From NCBI RefSeq assembly GCF_009733795.1, contig NZ_WNXX01000008.1, forward strand, positions 62,001 through 126,000: DNA of 64,000 bases, written 5' to 3'. Made by a program: the position numbers and the translations under genes. The first letter of the stretch is position 1. Every line of letters begins with the position of its first letter. Origin of the DNA: Actinotalea caeni (GTDB taxonomy: Bacteria > Actinomycetota > Actinomycetes > Actinomycetales > Beutenbergiaceae). The notes beneath the pieces are model-generated. The model was not told where the DNA came from. It did no database searches and saw only the letters and a list, made by a program, of their open reading frames with translations. Below are positions 25,040 through 33,520 of the stretch, piece after piece.

Positions 25040-26173
25040 TCAGCGCTCGCCGCGCGCGGGGCGCTCCTCCGGTGCAGCGTCCGCGCGCCTGGGCGACTCA
25101 TCCTCACCCGCTGCGCTCACGCGTCCGTCCGCGGCCTCGGACGGCTCCTCGCTCGCGCCCGCGCTGCGGCGCAGCCGGCGGCCACGCGCGACGTCCTCGG
25201 CGCGGGTGCGCTCCTTCTTGACGATCGCGGCGTCGTCCTTGAGCGGCAGCTGCACCCTCCGCTCGGCGGCGACGCCGGCCTGCAGCTCGCGACCGCGTTC
25301 CAGCTCGGCGTCGAGCTCGGCGCCGAACAGCAGCGCGAGGTTGGTGATCCACAGCCACAGCAGGAACACGATGACGCCGGCGAGCGACCCGTAGATGGCG
25401 TTGTAGCTGGAGAAGCTCGCCACGTACAGCCCGAACAGCGCCGAGGCGACGACCCACGTGAGGATCGCGACGACGGCGCCGACGCTGATCCAGCGGAACC
25501 GCGGCTGCCGCACGTTGGGGGTCACGAAGTACAGCAGCGCGACGATCACGACGACGACGGCGAGCATCACCGGCCACTTGGCGACGTTCCAGACCGTCAC
25601 CGCGACCGCCCCCAGCCCGACGACGTCGCCGATCGCTCGCGCGACCGGCCCGGTGATCACCAGACCGAGGGCCACGAGGGCCGCGAGCACGACGATCAGC
25701 GCCGTCAGCACCAGCATGACGGGGCGCAGCTTCCAGATCGGGCGGCCCTCGTCGATCTCGTAGATGCGGTTCATCGCACGGCCGAAGGAGTTGACGTAGT
25801 TCGACGCCGACCACAGCGCGACGGCGAGCCCGCCGATCAGGACGAGGCCGGCGCGCGGCGTCTGGCTGAGCTCGGTGAGCACGGGCTCGAGGGTGTCGGC
25901 GGCCGAGGCCGCGCCGGCCTGCCGCAGGGTGTCGAGCACGGTGGCGACGGTGTCCTCCTGCTGGCCGGTGAGCGCCAGCAGCGACAGCATCGCGATGAGC
26001 GCCGGGAACAGCGACAGCACCGAGTAGTACGTGAGCGCGGCCGCGAGGTCGGTGCACTGGTCGCGCAGCATCTCCCGGACCGTGCGCCGCAGCACGTAGG
26101 TCCAGGAGGGCTTGGTGAGGTCGGTGGGGCCCTCGGGCGCCCGGGCCTCGCCCGCCCCGGCGTGACGACTCAT
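25040..26173 (-). CDS. YihY/BrkB-family inner membrane protein
   Basis: 377 aa. Six TM helices between about 45 and 300 with the family motifs CTDLAAALTYYSVLSLFPAL and SSYNAIYGSLAGVIVFLLWL. The Glu/Asp/Arg-rich cytoplasmic C-terminal tail (about 300-377) is long and low-complexity. ATG overlaps the DUF3618 stop (ATGA). The family was once called ribonuclease BN by mistake; function is uncertain, probably envelope transport. Last gene of the YtxH/holin-like/DUF3618 operon. Confidence 0.93.
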   Translation of the reverse strand: MSRHAGAGEARAPEGPTDLTKPSWTYVLRRTVREMLRDQCTDLAAALTYYSVLSLFPALIAMLSLLALTGQQEDTVATVLDTLRQAGAASAADTLEPVLTELSQTPRAGLVLIGGLAVALWSASNYVNSFGRAMNRIYEIDEGRPIWKLRPVMLVLTALIVVLAALVALGLVITGPVARAIGDVVGLGAVAVTVWNVAKWPVMLAVVVVIVALLYFVTPNVRQPRFRWISVGAVVAILTWVVASALFGLYVASFSSYNAIYGSLAGVIVFLLWLWITNLALLFGAELDAELERGRELQAGVAAERRVQLPLKDDAAIVKKERTRAEDVARGRRLRRSAGASEEPSEAADGRVSAAGEDESPRRADAAPEERPARGER

Positions 26174-26436
26174 CGGCGGGAGCGGGCCAGGAGCAGCACC
26201 ACCACACCGGCGGCGGCGACCGCGGCGAGCGCGAGCGTCTCGGGCCGGGGCCGCCCCTCCGGGGTGAGGACGGCGGCGCGCGCCCGCGCGAGGTACGGCC
26301 GGGCGCGTGCTCCGACGTCGAGCTTGTCGGAGAGCGCGTCGACGGTGTCGCGCAGCTCGGCGCGCGTGCGGCGGATGTCGTCCTCGATGGCGGCGACGCC
26401 CTCCGGCGGGTCGTCGGGGTGCGCGGCGGTGGTCAT
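26170..26436 (-). CDS. DUF3618 membrane-anchored protein
   Basis: 88 aa with GGGGAGG before the ATG. The N-terminal coiled segment IEDDIRRTRAELRDTVDALSD is the DUF3618 signature, followed by one C-terminal TM helix (about 65-83). Overlaps both neighbours by 4 bp. In actinobacteria this family regularly accompanies the phage-holin-like DUF1469 protein, as here; the role is thought to lie in envelope stress. Confidence 0.92.
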   Translation of the reverse strand: MTTAAHPDDPPEGVAAIEDDIRRTRAELRDTVDALSDKLDVGARARPYLARARAAVLTPEGRPRPETLALAAVAAAGVVVLLLARSRR

Positions 26437-26846
26437 CGGTCCTCCCCGGTGACGGCGGCGATGTCCTTCTTGACGCTCGCGATCGTGTGCTCGGGCGTCG
26501 GCGGCAGCGCCTCGTCGACCTTGCGCTTGCCGACGAGGGCCGCGACGCCGGACGCGGCGAGCAGCACGAGCGTGACCACGAGGGCGGCAAGCCACACCTC
26601 GAGGACGAGCGACAGCGCGGCGATCGCGGTGATCACCAGGGCGCCGACGCCGTACAGCGCCAGCAGCCCGGCGGCGCCGAACATGCCGGCGCCGGTCCCG
26701 ACGCCGCGCGCCTTGGCGCGCATCTCCTGCTGGGCGAGCTGCAGCTCCTGCCGCACGAGCGTGCTGATCTGCTCGGTGAGGTCGGCGACGAGCTCGCCCG
26801 TGGAGCGGTCGGAGGTGCCGGTGGGCTCCTGCGACGGCGTCACCAT
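26433..26846 (-). CDS. Phage-holin superfamily III-like membrane protein (DUF1469)
   Basis: 137 aa. STGELVADLTEQISTLVRQELQLAQQEM is a DUF1469 amphipathic N terminus, then two TM helices (about 55-78 and 83-106) and a charged tail. Despite the family name this is a chromosomal envelope protein here, with no lysis genes nearby. Its ATG shares one base with the YtxH stop. Confidence 0.9.
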   Translation of the reverse strand: MVTPSQEPTGTSDRSTGELVADLTEQISTLVRQELQLAQQEMRAKARGVGTGAGMFGAAGLLALYGVGALVITAIAALSLVLEVWLAALVVTLVLLAASGVAALVGKRKVDEALPPTPEHTIASVKKDIAAVTGEDR

Positions 26847-27082
26847 CAGTGCCCCTGCGGGTAGCCGGTGCTCGATCCGCCGGAGTCCTGACCGTTGCCG
26901 CCGCCGAGCCCGGTGACCGAGGCGACCTTGTCCTGGACGTCGGCCACCTTGCTGCGGACCTCGTCGCTGTGCCAGAGCTCGTCGGCCTTGGCCTTGATCT
27001 TCTCGTAGCGCTGACGGCCGTCGCGCGTGCCGAGCACGTACCCGACGCCGATCCCGACCAGCAGTGCGATCTTGCCCTTCAT
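26846..27082 (-). CDS. YtxH-like protein
   Basis: 78 aa. An N-terminal glycine-zipper TM segment ([20 protein letters not shown]) runs into a [10 protein letters not shown] coiled stretch and a Gly/Ser-rich tail. First gene of the four-gene envelope-stress operon; AGGGG precedes the ATG. Divergent from a TetR gene, but the TetR operator lies at the TetR start, so joint control is not obvious. Confidence 0.88.
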   Translation of the reverse strand: MKGKIALLVGIGVGYVLGTRDGRQRYEKIKAKADELWHSDEVRSKVADVQDKVASVTGLGGGNGQDSGGSSTGYPQGH

Positions 27083-27196
27083 GGTGCCCCTCTCGGGTGG
27101 GGGAGACGCGACCGGTCGGCCACGCCCTTCGGTGCGTGACACCCCGGTACCCGTCGACGCCCGAGGCATGCAGCGCGGCGGGTATCGGTCGGGCCC

Positions 27197-27225
27197 TTTA
27201 CACGGCTGCGCCGCTCACCTAGCCT
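27197..27225 (+). promoter_or_regulatory. Candidate leaderless promoter of TetR/ABC exporter unit
   Basis: TTTACA (27197-27202), 17 nt, TAGCCT (27220-27225). Transcription would begin about 27232, the A of the ATG, giving a leaderless mRNA; no Shine-Dalgarno is present. Confidence 0.6.
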
Positions 27226-27241
27226 CTAAACATGCGTTTAG
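27226..27241. promoter_or_regulatory. Operator overlapping the TetR start codon
   Basis: CTAAAC (27226-27231) and GTTTAG (27236-27241) are perfect arms around ATGC, which contains the start codon. It would cover the predicted start of transcription, as expected for autorepression. Confidence 0.7.
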
Positions 27242-27885
27242 CAGCGCCGTCGACGACGGCGGAGACGATCCGCGAGGCCGCGGTCCGGGTGTTCGGGCGC
27301 GAGGGCCTCGGCGCCCCGCTGCGCTCGGTCGCCGCCGAGGCCGGCGTGAGCGCCGGCAGGATCGTGCAGCTCTTCGGCTCCAAGGACGCCCTGCACCGCG
27401 CCTGCGACGAGCACGTCCTCGCCGTGGTGCGCGACCTCAAGCGCGAGGGGATGACCGACGCCGGGGCCTCCTTGCTCACCCGTCTCGCCATGGTCGACGG
27501 GCTGGTGCCGTACGTCGCCTACATCGCTCGCAGCGTGCAGGCGGGCGGCGAGCACGCGCGCACGTTCGTCCAGCACATGGTCGACGACGCGATGGGCTAC
27601 GTCGCCGACGCCGTCGCCGCAGGGGTGGTGCGGCCGAGCCACGACGAGGGGGCGAGGGTGCGCTACCTGACCGAGAGCGCGCTCGGCCACCTCGCGCTCC
27701 GGCTGTCCCTGGACGCGCCTCGCGACGGCGACGAGCTGGTGGCGTGCCTGCGCCGGCACCTCGACTCCACGACCCTGCCGCTCCTCGAGCTGTTCACGCA
27801 GGGCTTCCTCGCCGACCGCCGGATGCTCGACGAGTACCTGATGTACGTGGGCGACCCGCCGGCGCGCGAGCAGGCCCAGGCCTGA
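27232..27885 (+). CDS. TetR-family regulator of the adjacent ABC exporter
   Basis: 217 aa. HTH at about 10-55: [20 protein letters not shown] and [20 protein letters not shown]. The C-terminal domain resembles TetR_C regulators of ABC exporters; the effector is unknown. Followed after 35 bp by the ATPase and permease genes on the same strand, so one transcript probably covers all three. The palindrome on its start codon implies autoregulation. Confidence 0.93.
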   Translation: MRLAAPSTTAETIREAAVRVFGREGLGAPLRSVAAEAGVSAGRIVQLFGSKDALHRACDEHVLAVVRDLKREGMTDAGASLLTRLAMVDGLVPYVAYIARSVQAGGEHARTFVQHMVDDAMGYVADAVAAGVVRPSHDEGARVRYLTESALGHLALRLSLDAPRDGDELVACLRRHLDSTTLPLLELFTQGFLADRRMLDEYLMYVGDPPAREQAQA

Positions 27886-27920
27886 CCGCGCCAGCAGACC
27901 CACCGACCAGAAGGAACCTC

Positions 27921-28859
27921 ATGACCGCACCCGTGCGGGATCTCGACGCGCCCGTCGTCGAGGTCCGCGACCTCCGCAAGTCCTACGGCGACGTCGTCGC
28001 CCTCGACGGTCTCGACCTCGAGATCGGTCGGGGCGAGGTGCACGGCTTCCTCGGCCCCAACGGCGCCGGCAAGTCGACGACCATCCGTATCCTGCTCGGC
28101 CTGCTGCGCCACGACGGCGGCACCGCCCGGGTGCTCGGCGGCGACCCGTGGACCGACGCCGTCGCGCTGCACCGCCGCCTGGCCTACGTGCCGGGCGACG
28201 TCGAGCTCTGGCCCAACCTCACCGGCGGCGAGGCGATGGACCTCCTCGCACGGCTGCGCGGCGGCACCGACGCCGCACGCCGCGACGAGCTCTGCGAGCG
28301 GTTCGACCTCGACCCCAGGAAGAAGGGACGCACCTACTCCAAGGGCAACCGGCAGAAGGTCGCGCTGGTCGCCGCGCTGGCCTCCGACGTCGAGCTGCTG
28401 CTGCTCGACGAGCCGACCGCCGGGCTCGATCCCCTCATGGAGGCGGTCTTCCAGGAGTGCATCCGCGAGGCACGGGCGGCGGGGCGGACGGTGCTGCTGT
28501 CCAGCCACGTGCTCGCGCAGGTGGAGGCGCTGGCCGACCGGATCTCGATCATCCGCGACGGGCGCATCGTCGAGAGCGGGTCGCTGCAGGAGCTGCGGCA
28601 CCTCACCCGCACGACGGTCACCGTCCTCACGGGCCGACCGACGGACGGGCTCGCCGCGCTGCCGGGGATCCACGACGTCCGGACCGAGGGCGGTCAGGTC
28701 ACGTTCGAGGTCGACGGCGCGCACGTGGCCGGGCTGATGAGGGAGCTCGCCGGTCTCGAGGTGCAGGCGATCACCGCCCATCCGCCGACCCTGGAGCAGC
28801 TGCTGCTGCGGCACTACGGCGACGGTCTCCCGGCAGCGGCTGAGGCCTCGGTCCGATGA
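27921..28859 (+). CDS. ABC exporter ATP-binding protein (DrrA-like)
   Basis: 312 aa, AAGGAA before the ATG. Walker [10 protein letters not shown] (45-53), Walker [11 protein letters not shown] (about 160-170) and switch His in [13 protein letters not shown] are intact. The signature motif is the variant YSKGNRQK rather than LSGGQ, as is usual for this exporter branch. A C-terminal domain of about 90 residues follows, as in DrrA. It powers the permease encoded by the overlapping next gene; likely antibiotic or lipid export. Confidence 0.94.
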   Translation: MTAPVRDLDAPVVEVRDLRKSYGDVVALDGLDLEIGRGEVHGFLGPNGAGKSTTIRILLGLLRHDGGTARVLGGDPWTDAVALHRRLAYVPGDVELWPNLTGGEAMDLLARLRGGTDAARRDELCERFDLDPRKKGRTYSKGNRQKVALVAALASDVELLLLDEPTAGLDPLMEAVFQECIREARAAGRTVLLSSHVLAQVEALADRISIIRDGRIVESGSLQELRHLTRTTVTVLTGRPTDGLAALPGIHDVRTEGGQVTFEVDGAHVAGLMRELAGLEVQAITAHPPTLEQLLLRHYGDGLPAAAEASVR

Positions 28860-30499
28860 GCAGCACCACCGCGAGCCGGGGCGCGAGGCGCTCCGGAACC
28901 GCCGCGATCAGCGGCACGGGAGTGCTGCTGCGGTTCATGGTGCGGCGCGACAGGGTGCGGCTGCCCGCCTGGGTGCTGGGGCTGACCGCGCTCATGGGGT
29001 ACTTCGTGACGGCGCTCGAGCAGATCTACGCGACCCCGGAGGACATCCGGGCCGTGGCACCGCTGCTCCAGGGCCCGATGGGGGCGCTGTTCGGCGGCCC
29101 CGGCTACGGCATGGAGGACCCCCGGCTGGAGCACCTGCTCGCCGGTCTGTACGGCACCTACGTGCTCGTCGGGGCGGGGTTGATGAGCCTGCTCACCGTC
29201 GTGCGGCACACCCGGGCCGAGGAGCACTCGGGGCGTGCCGAGCTGGTCCGCGCCGGCGTCGTCGGACGCCACGCACAGCTCACGGCTGCGCTGCTGCTGA
29301 CAGCAGCGATGAACGTGGCGGTGGCCCTGCTGGTCGGGCTGCTGATGACCGGCCAGGGGTTCCCGGGGCCGGGCTCGTGGCTGTTCGCCGCCGCGGTCGG
29401 CGCGGTCGGTCTCACGTTCGCAGGGGTCGCGGCCACGACGGTGCAGCTGTCGGAGTACCCGCGCGCCGCTGCGGGCGCCGCCGGCGCGGTGCTGGGCGGG
29501 TCGTTCGCGCTGCGGGCGCTCGGCGACATGACGTCGGAGCACGGCAACGTGCTGTCGTGGCTGTCGCCGATCGGCTGGGGGCAGCAGACGGCGCCGTACG
29601 TGCTCGACCGGTGGTGGCCGCTGGCGATCTCGGTCGTGGCGGCGGTCCTGACGGCGGCGCTCGGGTACGCGCTGTCGGTCCGGCGTGACGTCGGCGCCGG
29701 CCTGGTGCCGCCCCGGCTCGGCTCGGCCCGGGCCGCGTCGTGGCTGCGCAGCCCCCTCGCCCTCGCGTGGCGGCTGCAGCGCACCCAGGTGGTGGGCTGG
29801 TCGCTGGCGCTCGCCGTCGCCGGCGGCGCCTACGGCGCGTTCACCGGCCCGGCACTGGAGGCGTTCGAGGGCGCACCGGAGGAGCTGCTGGTCGTGCTCG
29901 GCGGCACGGAGGACATCGGCGCCGGCTTCCTCGCGGTGCTGGCGCTCACGTTCGGGCTGACCGTCGCCGTCTACGCCGTGCTCGCGGCGCAGACCGTCCG
30001 CACCGAGGAGACCAGCGGCCGCAGCGAGCCGGTGCTCGCGGCGAGCGTGTCGCGACCCGCGTGGCTGGGCAGCCACCTGGGCGTCGTCGCGGGCGCCGCG
30101 CTGTGGCTGCTCGTGGTCGCCGGGCTGGCGACCGGGGTCGGTGCCGCGGTGAGCGTGGGTGAGCCGCGGATGCTCGGCGAGATGCTGCTCGCCACGGTGG
30201 CGTACGCGCCCGCCGTGTGGGTGGTGCTGGCGCTGGCGGCGCTGCTCTACGGGGGCGTGCCGCGCTGGCTGCCGCTGGTGTGGGCGGTCGTGGTGCTCGC
30301 GCTGGTCGTCGGGTTCTTCGGCCCCATGCTCGACATGCCCGACGTCGCCGGCTGGCTGTCGCCGTTCGAGCACGTCGGCGACCACCCGCTGGAGCCGGTC
30401 TCCGCCGCTGGTGTCGCGACGCTGACGGCGGTGGCCGCCGCCGTGGCCGTCGCGGGGGTGGCGGCCTACCGGCGCCGCGACGTGCTCGGCACCGGGTGA
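28856..30499 (+). CDS. ABC exporter permease (polyketide-antibiotic exporter type)
   Basis: 547 aa, ATG overlapping the ATPase stop (ATGA). About 12 TM helices in two halves; each half carries the conserved [18 protein letters not shown] motif (about residues 115-125 and 380-390), the mark of the TipC-like or multidrug ABC-2 permeases of actinobacteria. A single chain with both halves would work with an ATPase dimer. With the TetR gene it makes a ligand-inducible resistance module. Confidence 0.92.
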   Translation: MSSTTASRGARRSGTAAISGTGVLLRFMVRRDRVRLPAWVLGLTALMGYFVTALEQIYATPEDIRAVAPLLQGPMGALFGGPGYGMEDPRLEHLLAGLYGTYVLVGAGLMSLLTVVRHTRAEEHSGRAELVRAGVVGRHAQLTAALLLTAAMNVAVALLVGLLMTGQGFPGPGSWLFAAAVGAVGLTFAGVAATTVQLSEYPRAAAGAAGAVLGGSFALRALGDMTSEHGNVLSWLSPIGWGQQTAPYVLDRWWPLAISVVAAVLTAALGYALSVRRDVGAGLVPPRLGSARAASWLRSPLALAWRLQRTQVVGWSLALAVAGGAYGAFTGPALEAFEGAPEELLVVLGGTEDIGAGFLAVLALTFGLTVAVYAVLAAQTVRTEETSGRSEPVLAASVSRPAWLGSHLGVVAGAALWLLVVAGLATGVGAAVSVGEPRMLGEMLLATVAYAPAVWVVLALAALLYGGVPRWLPLVWAVVVLALVVGFFGPMLDMPDVAGWLSPFEHVGDHPLEPVSAAGVATLTAVAAAVAVAGVAAYRRRDVLGTG

Positions 30500-30630
30500 C
30501 GGTCGCGGTCCGGCGGCCTCGCGGGCCGGGGCCGAGCGGCACGTAGGATGTCCGGCGGTGTGCCGGGAAGCCTGGTCGGCGAGCCGCGTCGGCGACCCTG
30601 CCGCGCGGGAGGTCCGACCCTGGGAGCCCT

Positions 30631-31899
30631 GTGCCCGTCGACACCCGCCCCGCCCTCCGCACGCGCCTGCACCGCTGGGGCTCGACCGAGACGACAGCCG
30701 GCGCCCTGCTGCTGATCGCGGCGGCCGCCGCGCTCGTCTGGGCGAACTCGCCGTGGCGCGGGGCCTATGCCGCGCTGTCGGACGCCGTCGTGGGCCCGGC
30801 CGCCCTGCACCTCGACCTCACCGTGGCCCACTGGGCCGCCGACGGGCTGCTGGCGATCTTCTTCTTCGTGGTGGGTGTCGAGCTCAAGCACGAGCTGGTG
30901 GCGGGCAGCCTGCGGCGGCCGCAGCAGGCGGCGGTGCCTGTGCTCGCCGCGGTGGGTGGCATGGCGCTGCCCGCTGTCGTGTTCGCGGTGACGGTCACGC
31001 TGCTGGGTGACCCGGCCGCCCAGGGCGGGTGGGCGATCCCGACGGCGACGGACATCGCGTTCGCGCTCGGTGTGCTGGCGATCTTCGGGCGCGGGCTCCC
31101 GGTGGCGCTGCGCGTTTTCCTGCTGACGCTGGCGGTCGTCGACGACCTCCTCGCGATCGGCGTGATCGCGGTCTTCTACACCGACACGATCTCCTGGCCC
31201 GCGCTGGCGGCCTCGCTCGGCGCCGTCGCCGTGTTCGGGCTGGTGGCCCGGACCCGCTACGCGCGCTGGTGGCTGCTGCTCCCGATCGCCGCGGTGGCGT
31301 GGGGCTTCATGCACGCCTCGGGCGTGCACGCGACGATCGCCGGCGTGCTGCTGGGCCTGACCGTCGCGGCCCGCCCGATCCACGGCGAGACGGAGTCGCG
31401 GGTGCACCGGTACGAGCACCTGGTACGACCGATCTCGGCGCTCGTGGCGCTGCCGGTGTTCGCGCTGTTCGCTGCGGGGGTCAACCTGGTCGACGGCGAC
31501 GGCGTCGCCGCCATCTTCACCGAGCCGGTGCTGCCCGCCGTCGTGGGCGGGCTCCTGATCGGCAAGATCGCCGGCGTGCTGGGGGTCACGGCCCTGGTGA
31601 CGCGGGTGACCCCGTTGCGACTGCCGGACGCGATCGGGCTGCGAGACCTGCTCCCGGTCGGTTTCCTCACCGGCATCGGGTTCACGGTCTCGCTCCTCAT
31701 CGCGGAGCTCTCCTACACCGACGCCACGCACGGTGACGCCGCGACGCTCGGCGTCCTCCTCGGCACGGTGCTGGCCGCCGTGCTCGCGGCCGCCACCCTG
31801 CAGTGGGACGCACACCAGGCGCGCCAGGCGGACATGAACGACGACGGCGAGCCCGACCACGACCACCGCGAGATCGGCGGCGTCGACGACCCGGGCTGA
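30631..31899 (+). CDS. nhaA: Na+/H+ antiporter NhaA
   Basis: 422 aa from GTG at 30631 with GGGAG upstream. Twelve TM helices. The ion site is intact: the double Asp in TLAVVDDLLAIGVI (TM5), the discontinuous TM4 IPTATDIAFALGVL and the FFVVGVELKHELV loop. Exchanges Na+ for H+ for pH and salt homeostasis. The C-terminal His/Asp-rich tail (about 400-422) is an extra. 131 bp separate it from the exporter; no obvious promoter was identified there. Confidence 0.95.
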   Translation: MPVDTRPALRTRLHRWGSTETTAGALLLIAAAAALVWANSPWRGAYAALSDAVVGPAALHLDLTVAHWAADGLLAIFFFVVGVELKHELVAGSLRRPQQAAVPVLAAVGGMALPAVVFAVTVTLLGDPAAQGGWAIPTATDIAFALGVLAIFGRGLPVALRVFLLTLAVVDDLLAIGVIAVFYTDTISWPALAASLGAVAVFGLVARTRYARWWLLLPIAAVAWGFMHASGVHATIAGVLLGLTVAARPIHGETESRVHRYEHLVRPISALVALPVFALFAAGVNLVDGDGVAAIFTEPVLPAVVGGLLIGKIAGVLGVTALVTRVTPLRLPDAIGLRDLLPVGFLTGIGFTVSLLIAELSYTDATHGDAATLGVLLGTVLAAVLAAATLQWDAHQARQADMNDDGEPDHDHREIGGVDDPG

Positions 31900-31947
31900 G
31901 CCGCCAGCAGCCGCGCCGGCGCGACGCTCAGGTGCGCGTGGGCGAGG

Positions 31948-32397
31948 TCACCCGACGGGGTCGAGCTCCTGGTGCTCGACGATCCACTTCGTCAGTCGCG
32001 GGTAGACCCAGAACGAGTAGATGCCCAGCGTGACGACCATGAGCAGCAGCCACTTGATCCAGTGCCCGAAGAGGCCGAACGCGGTGCCGGTGAAGCGCAG
32101 CCGGCGTCCCTGCAGGTAGGTGTGCTTCGTCTTCCAGCGGTAGGTCATCACCACGGCCCACGGGTAGCAGATGCCGGCGGTCAGAAGCGTGATCAGGAAG
32201 CCGCCGAGCTGGACACCGAACCACGTGGCTGCCCCGCCGTCGAACCCGAACAGCGGCGCGTGCGGGGCAGGCTGGATCGGCATCGGTGCGCCGCTCGGGC
32301 CGGAGACGGCGGGGACGTAGGAACCGGGCGCCACGCTCTGGTGCGGTCCCGGGTAGGACATCGCACGGTCCTGCGGCTGGCTCGGGTTGACACTCAT
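31948..32397 (-). CDS. DUF898/YjgN-like small membrane protein
   Basis: 149 aa with GAGGAG before the ATG. A Pro/Ser/Gly-rich cytoplasmic N terminus (1-50) precedes two to three TM helices. LTAGICYPWAVVMTYRWKTKHTY and IYSFWVYPRLTKW resemble the repeated P-W/F-x-x-x-x-x-R-x-x-x motif of DUF898. Function unknown. Convergent with nhaA, 48 bp between stops. Confidence 0.82.
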   Translation of the reverse strand: MSVNPSQPQDRAMSYPGPHQSVAPGSYVPAVSGPSGAPMPIQPAPHAPLFGFDGGAATWFGVQLGGFLITLLTAGICYPWAVVMTYRWKTKHTYLQGRRLRFTGTAFGLFGHWIKWLLLMVVTLGIYSFWVYPRLTKWIVEHQELDPVG

Positions 32398-32548
32398 GCT
32401 CTCTCCTCGTGCGTGGCTGCACACCGTCGTGCTCAGCCCCGGATCCTGCCGGGTGGCACCGGCTTCTCGCCTGGCGTCACAGGCAACACGCCGAGCAGGC
32501 ATGGCAGCTCCGCCGATGGTCCGAGCGACGAGAGCGCCACCGTCCCGC

Positions 32549-33342
32549 TCACGTCCGCGTCGGCGAGGTGGCGCGGCGCAGGTCGAGGTCGATGACGCCG
32601 TCGCGGTCGCAGACCAGCCGGCCGTCGACGACCGTGAGGGTCGCGACCTGCACGTCGGTGGCGTGGCGGATCGGGACGTCCGGCTGGGGTGAGAGCGCCT
32701 GGTCGGGGCCGGTCGCGGCGCCCGGCTCGTGACGGTGGGTGAAGTAGAAGACCCAGGCGAGCTCGGCACCGGCGGCGTCGGTCCCGACGACGACGTCGGC
32801 GTGGCGGCCGACCGTGGCGTCCCACGGACGCGAGCCGGGCTGGTCGAGCACGAGACCCTGCCGCTGCCGGTAGCCGCCGCCGGGCAGCGGGTGGACGGAC
32901 GCGTCGATGACGCGGTCCGACGACAGCGGCACCTCGCCCACGCACTCCCACCGCTCGAGATCGGGCGAGACGTGGTGCAGGATGCGGCGCTCGTGGCCCT
33001 CCCAGCGGTCGGGCACACCGCGGATGTGGCTGACGAACATGTGATAGCTGCCCTCGCCCAGAGCACCTCCGGCGCCCACAAGGTGTTCCGCCCCTCCTCC
33101 GGGTCGACGCCGTCGAGCACGCCGAGGTAGCGCCACGTCAGGCCGCCGTCGTCGGAGGCCGCGACGCCGATGTCGGTGCCGTGCACCCACTGCACGCCCG
33201 GCCCGCGGTCGGCCGCGCGCCGCTGGGTGCAGAGCATCCGCCACGTCCCGTCCGGGGCGCGCACGAGCGTCGGGTCGGTGGGTGCGTGGTGCACCGGGTC
33301 GGCGTAGAGCGGGGCGGCGGGACGGGGGGCCGGCGGGCGCAC
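32549..33342 (-). pseudogene. Frameshifted five-bladed propeller glycoside hydrolase (GH43/GH32-like)
   Basis: Two reading frames encode one protein. From GTG 33342 the first frame gives PLYADPVHHAPTDPTLVR (catalytic-region Asp) to NTLWAPEVLWA, then loses homology. From about 33055 another frame continues GEGSYHMFVSHIRGVPDRW to the stop at 32549. A single missing base near 33056 (GCGAG where GCGGAG would restore the frame) explains it. The repaired product would be about 264 aa. It is divergent from the sugar ABC operon. A sequencing error in a G-rich run is equally possible. Confidence 0.8.
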
Positions 33343-33423
33343 CGCCGTCGGCGCGTCGGGCGGGGTCGGCCTCGGTCACGACCGCCACCGTAGGCCCTCG
33401 ACGGCGTCGGTCACGGCAGCCGC

Positions 33424-33453
33424 TTGACAGCCCGCCGACACCGAGACCATCAT
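33424..33453 (+). promoter_or_regulatory. Promoter of sugar ABC operon
   Basis: TTGACA (33424-33429), 18 nt, CATCAT (33448-33453). The -35 is perfect; the -10 is weak. The LacI-type operator begins 2 bp downstream, so repression would block initiation. Confidence 0.55.
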
Positions 33454-33454
33454 T

Positions 33455-33480
33455 GCCAAATCGATTCGCCAAATCGATTC
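33455..33480. promoter_or_regulatory. LacI-family operator, tandem 13-bp repeat
   Basis: GCCAAATCGATTC occurs twice in direct tandem (33455-33467, 33468-33480). Each contains the palindrome AATCGATT, and the two together form a longer symmetric site TCGATT-5-AATCGA. A+T-rich, next to a -35/-10 pair and in the cluster that ends with a lacI-type gene. Confidence 0.75.
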
Positions 33481-33520
33481 GGCGGATCGCTCGATCAGAC
33501 ACAGACGTCGGGAGCGGCAC

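Noticed and set aside
26433-26846. Holin annotation suggesting prophage
   Set aside because: The family name is historical; neighbours are YtxH, DUF3618 and YihY, a chromosomal envelope set, and no phage gene is near.
31924-32575. Similar 25-bp stretches at 31928 and 32549 as a direct-repeat pair around the DUF898 gene
   Set aside because: Several mismatches in low-complexity G+C-rich sequence at two gene ends; not better than chance.
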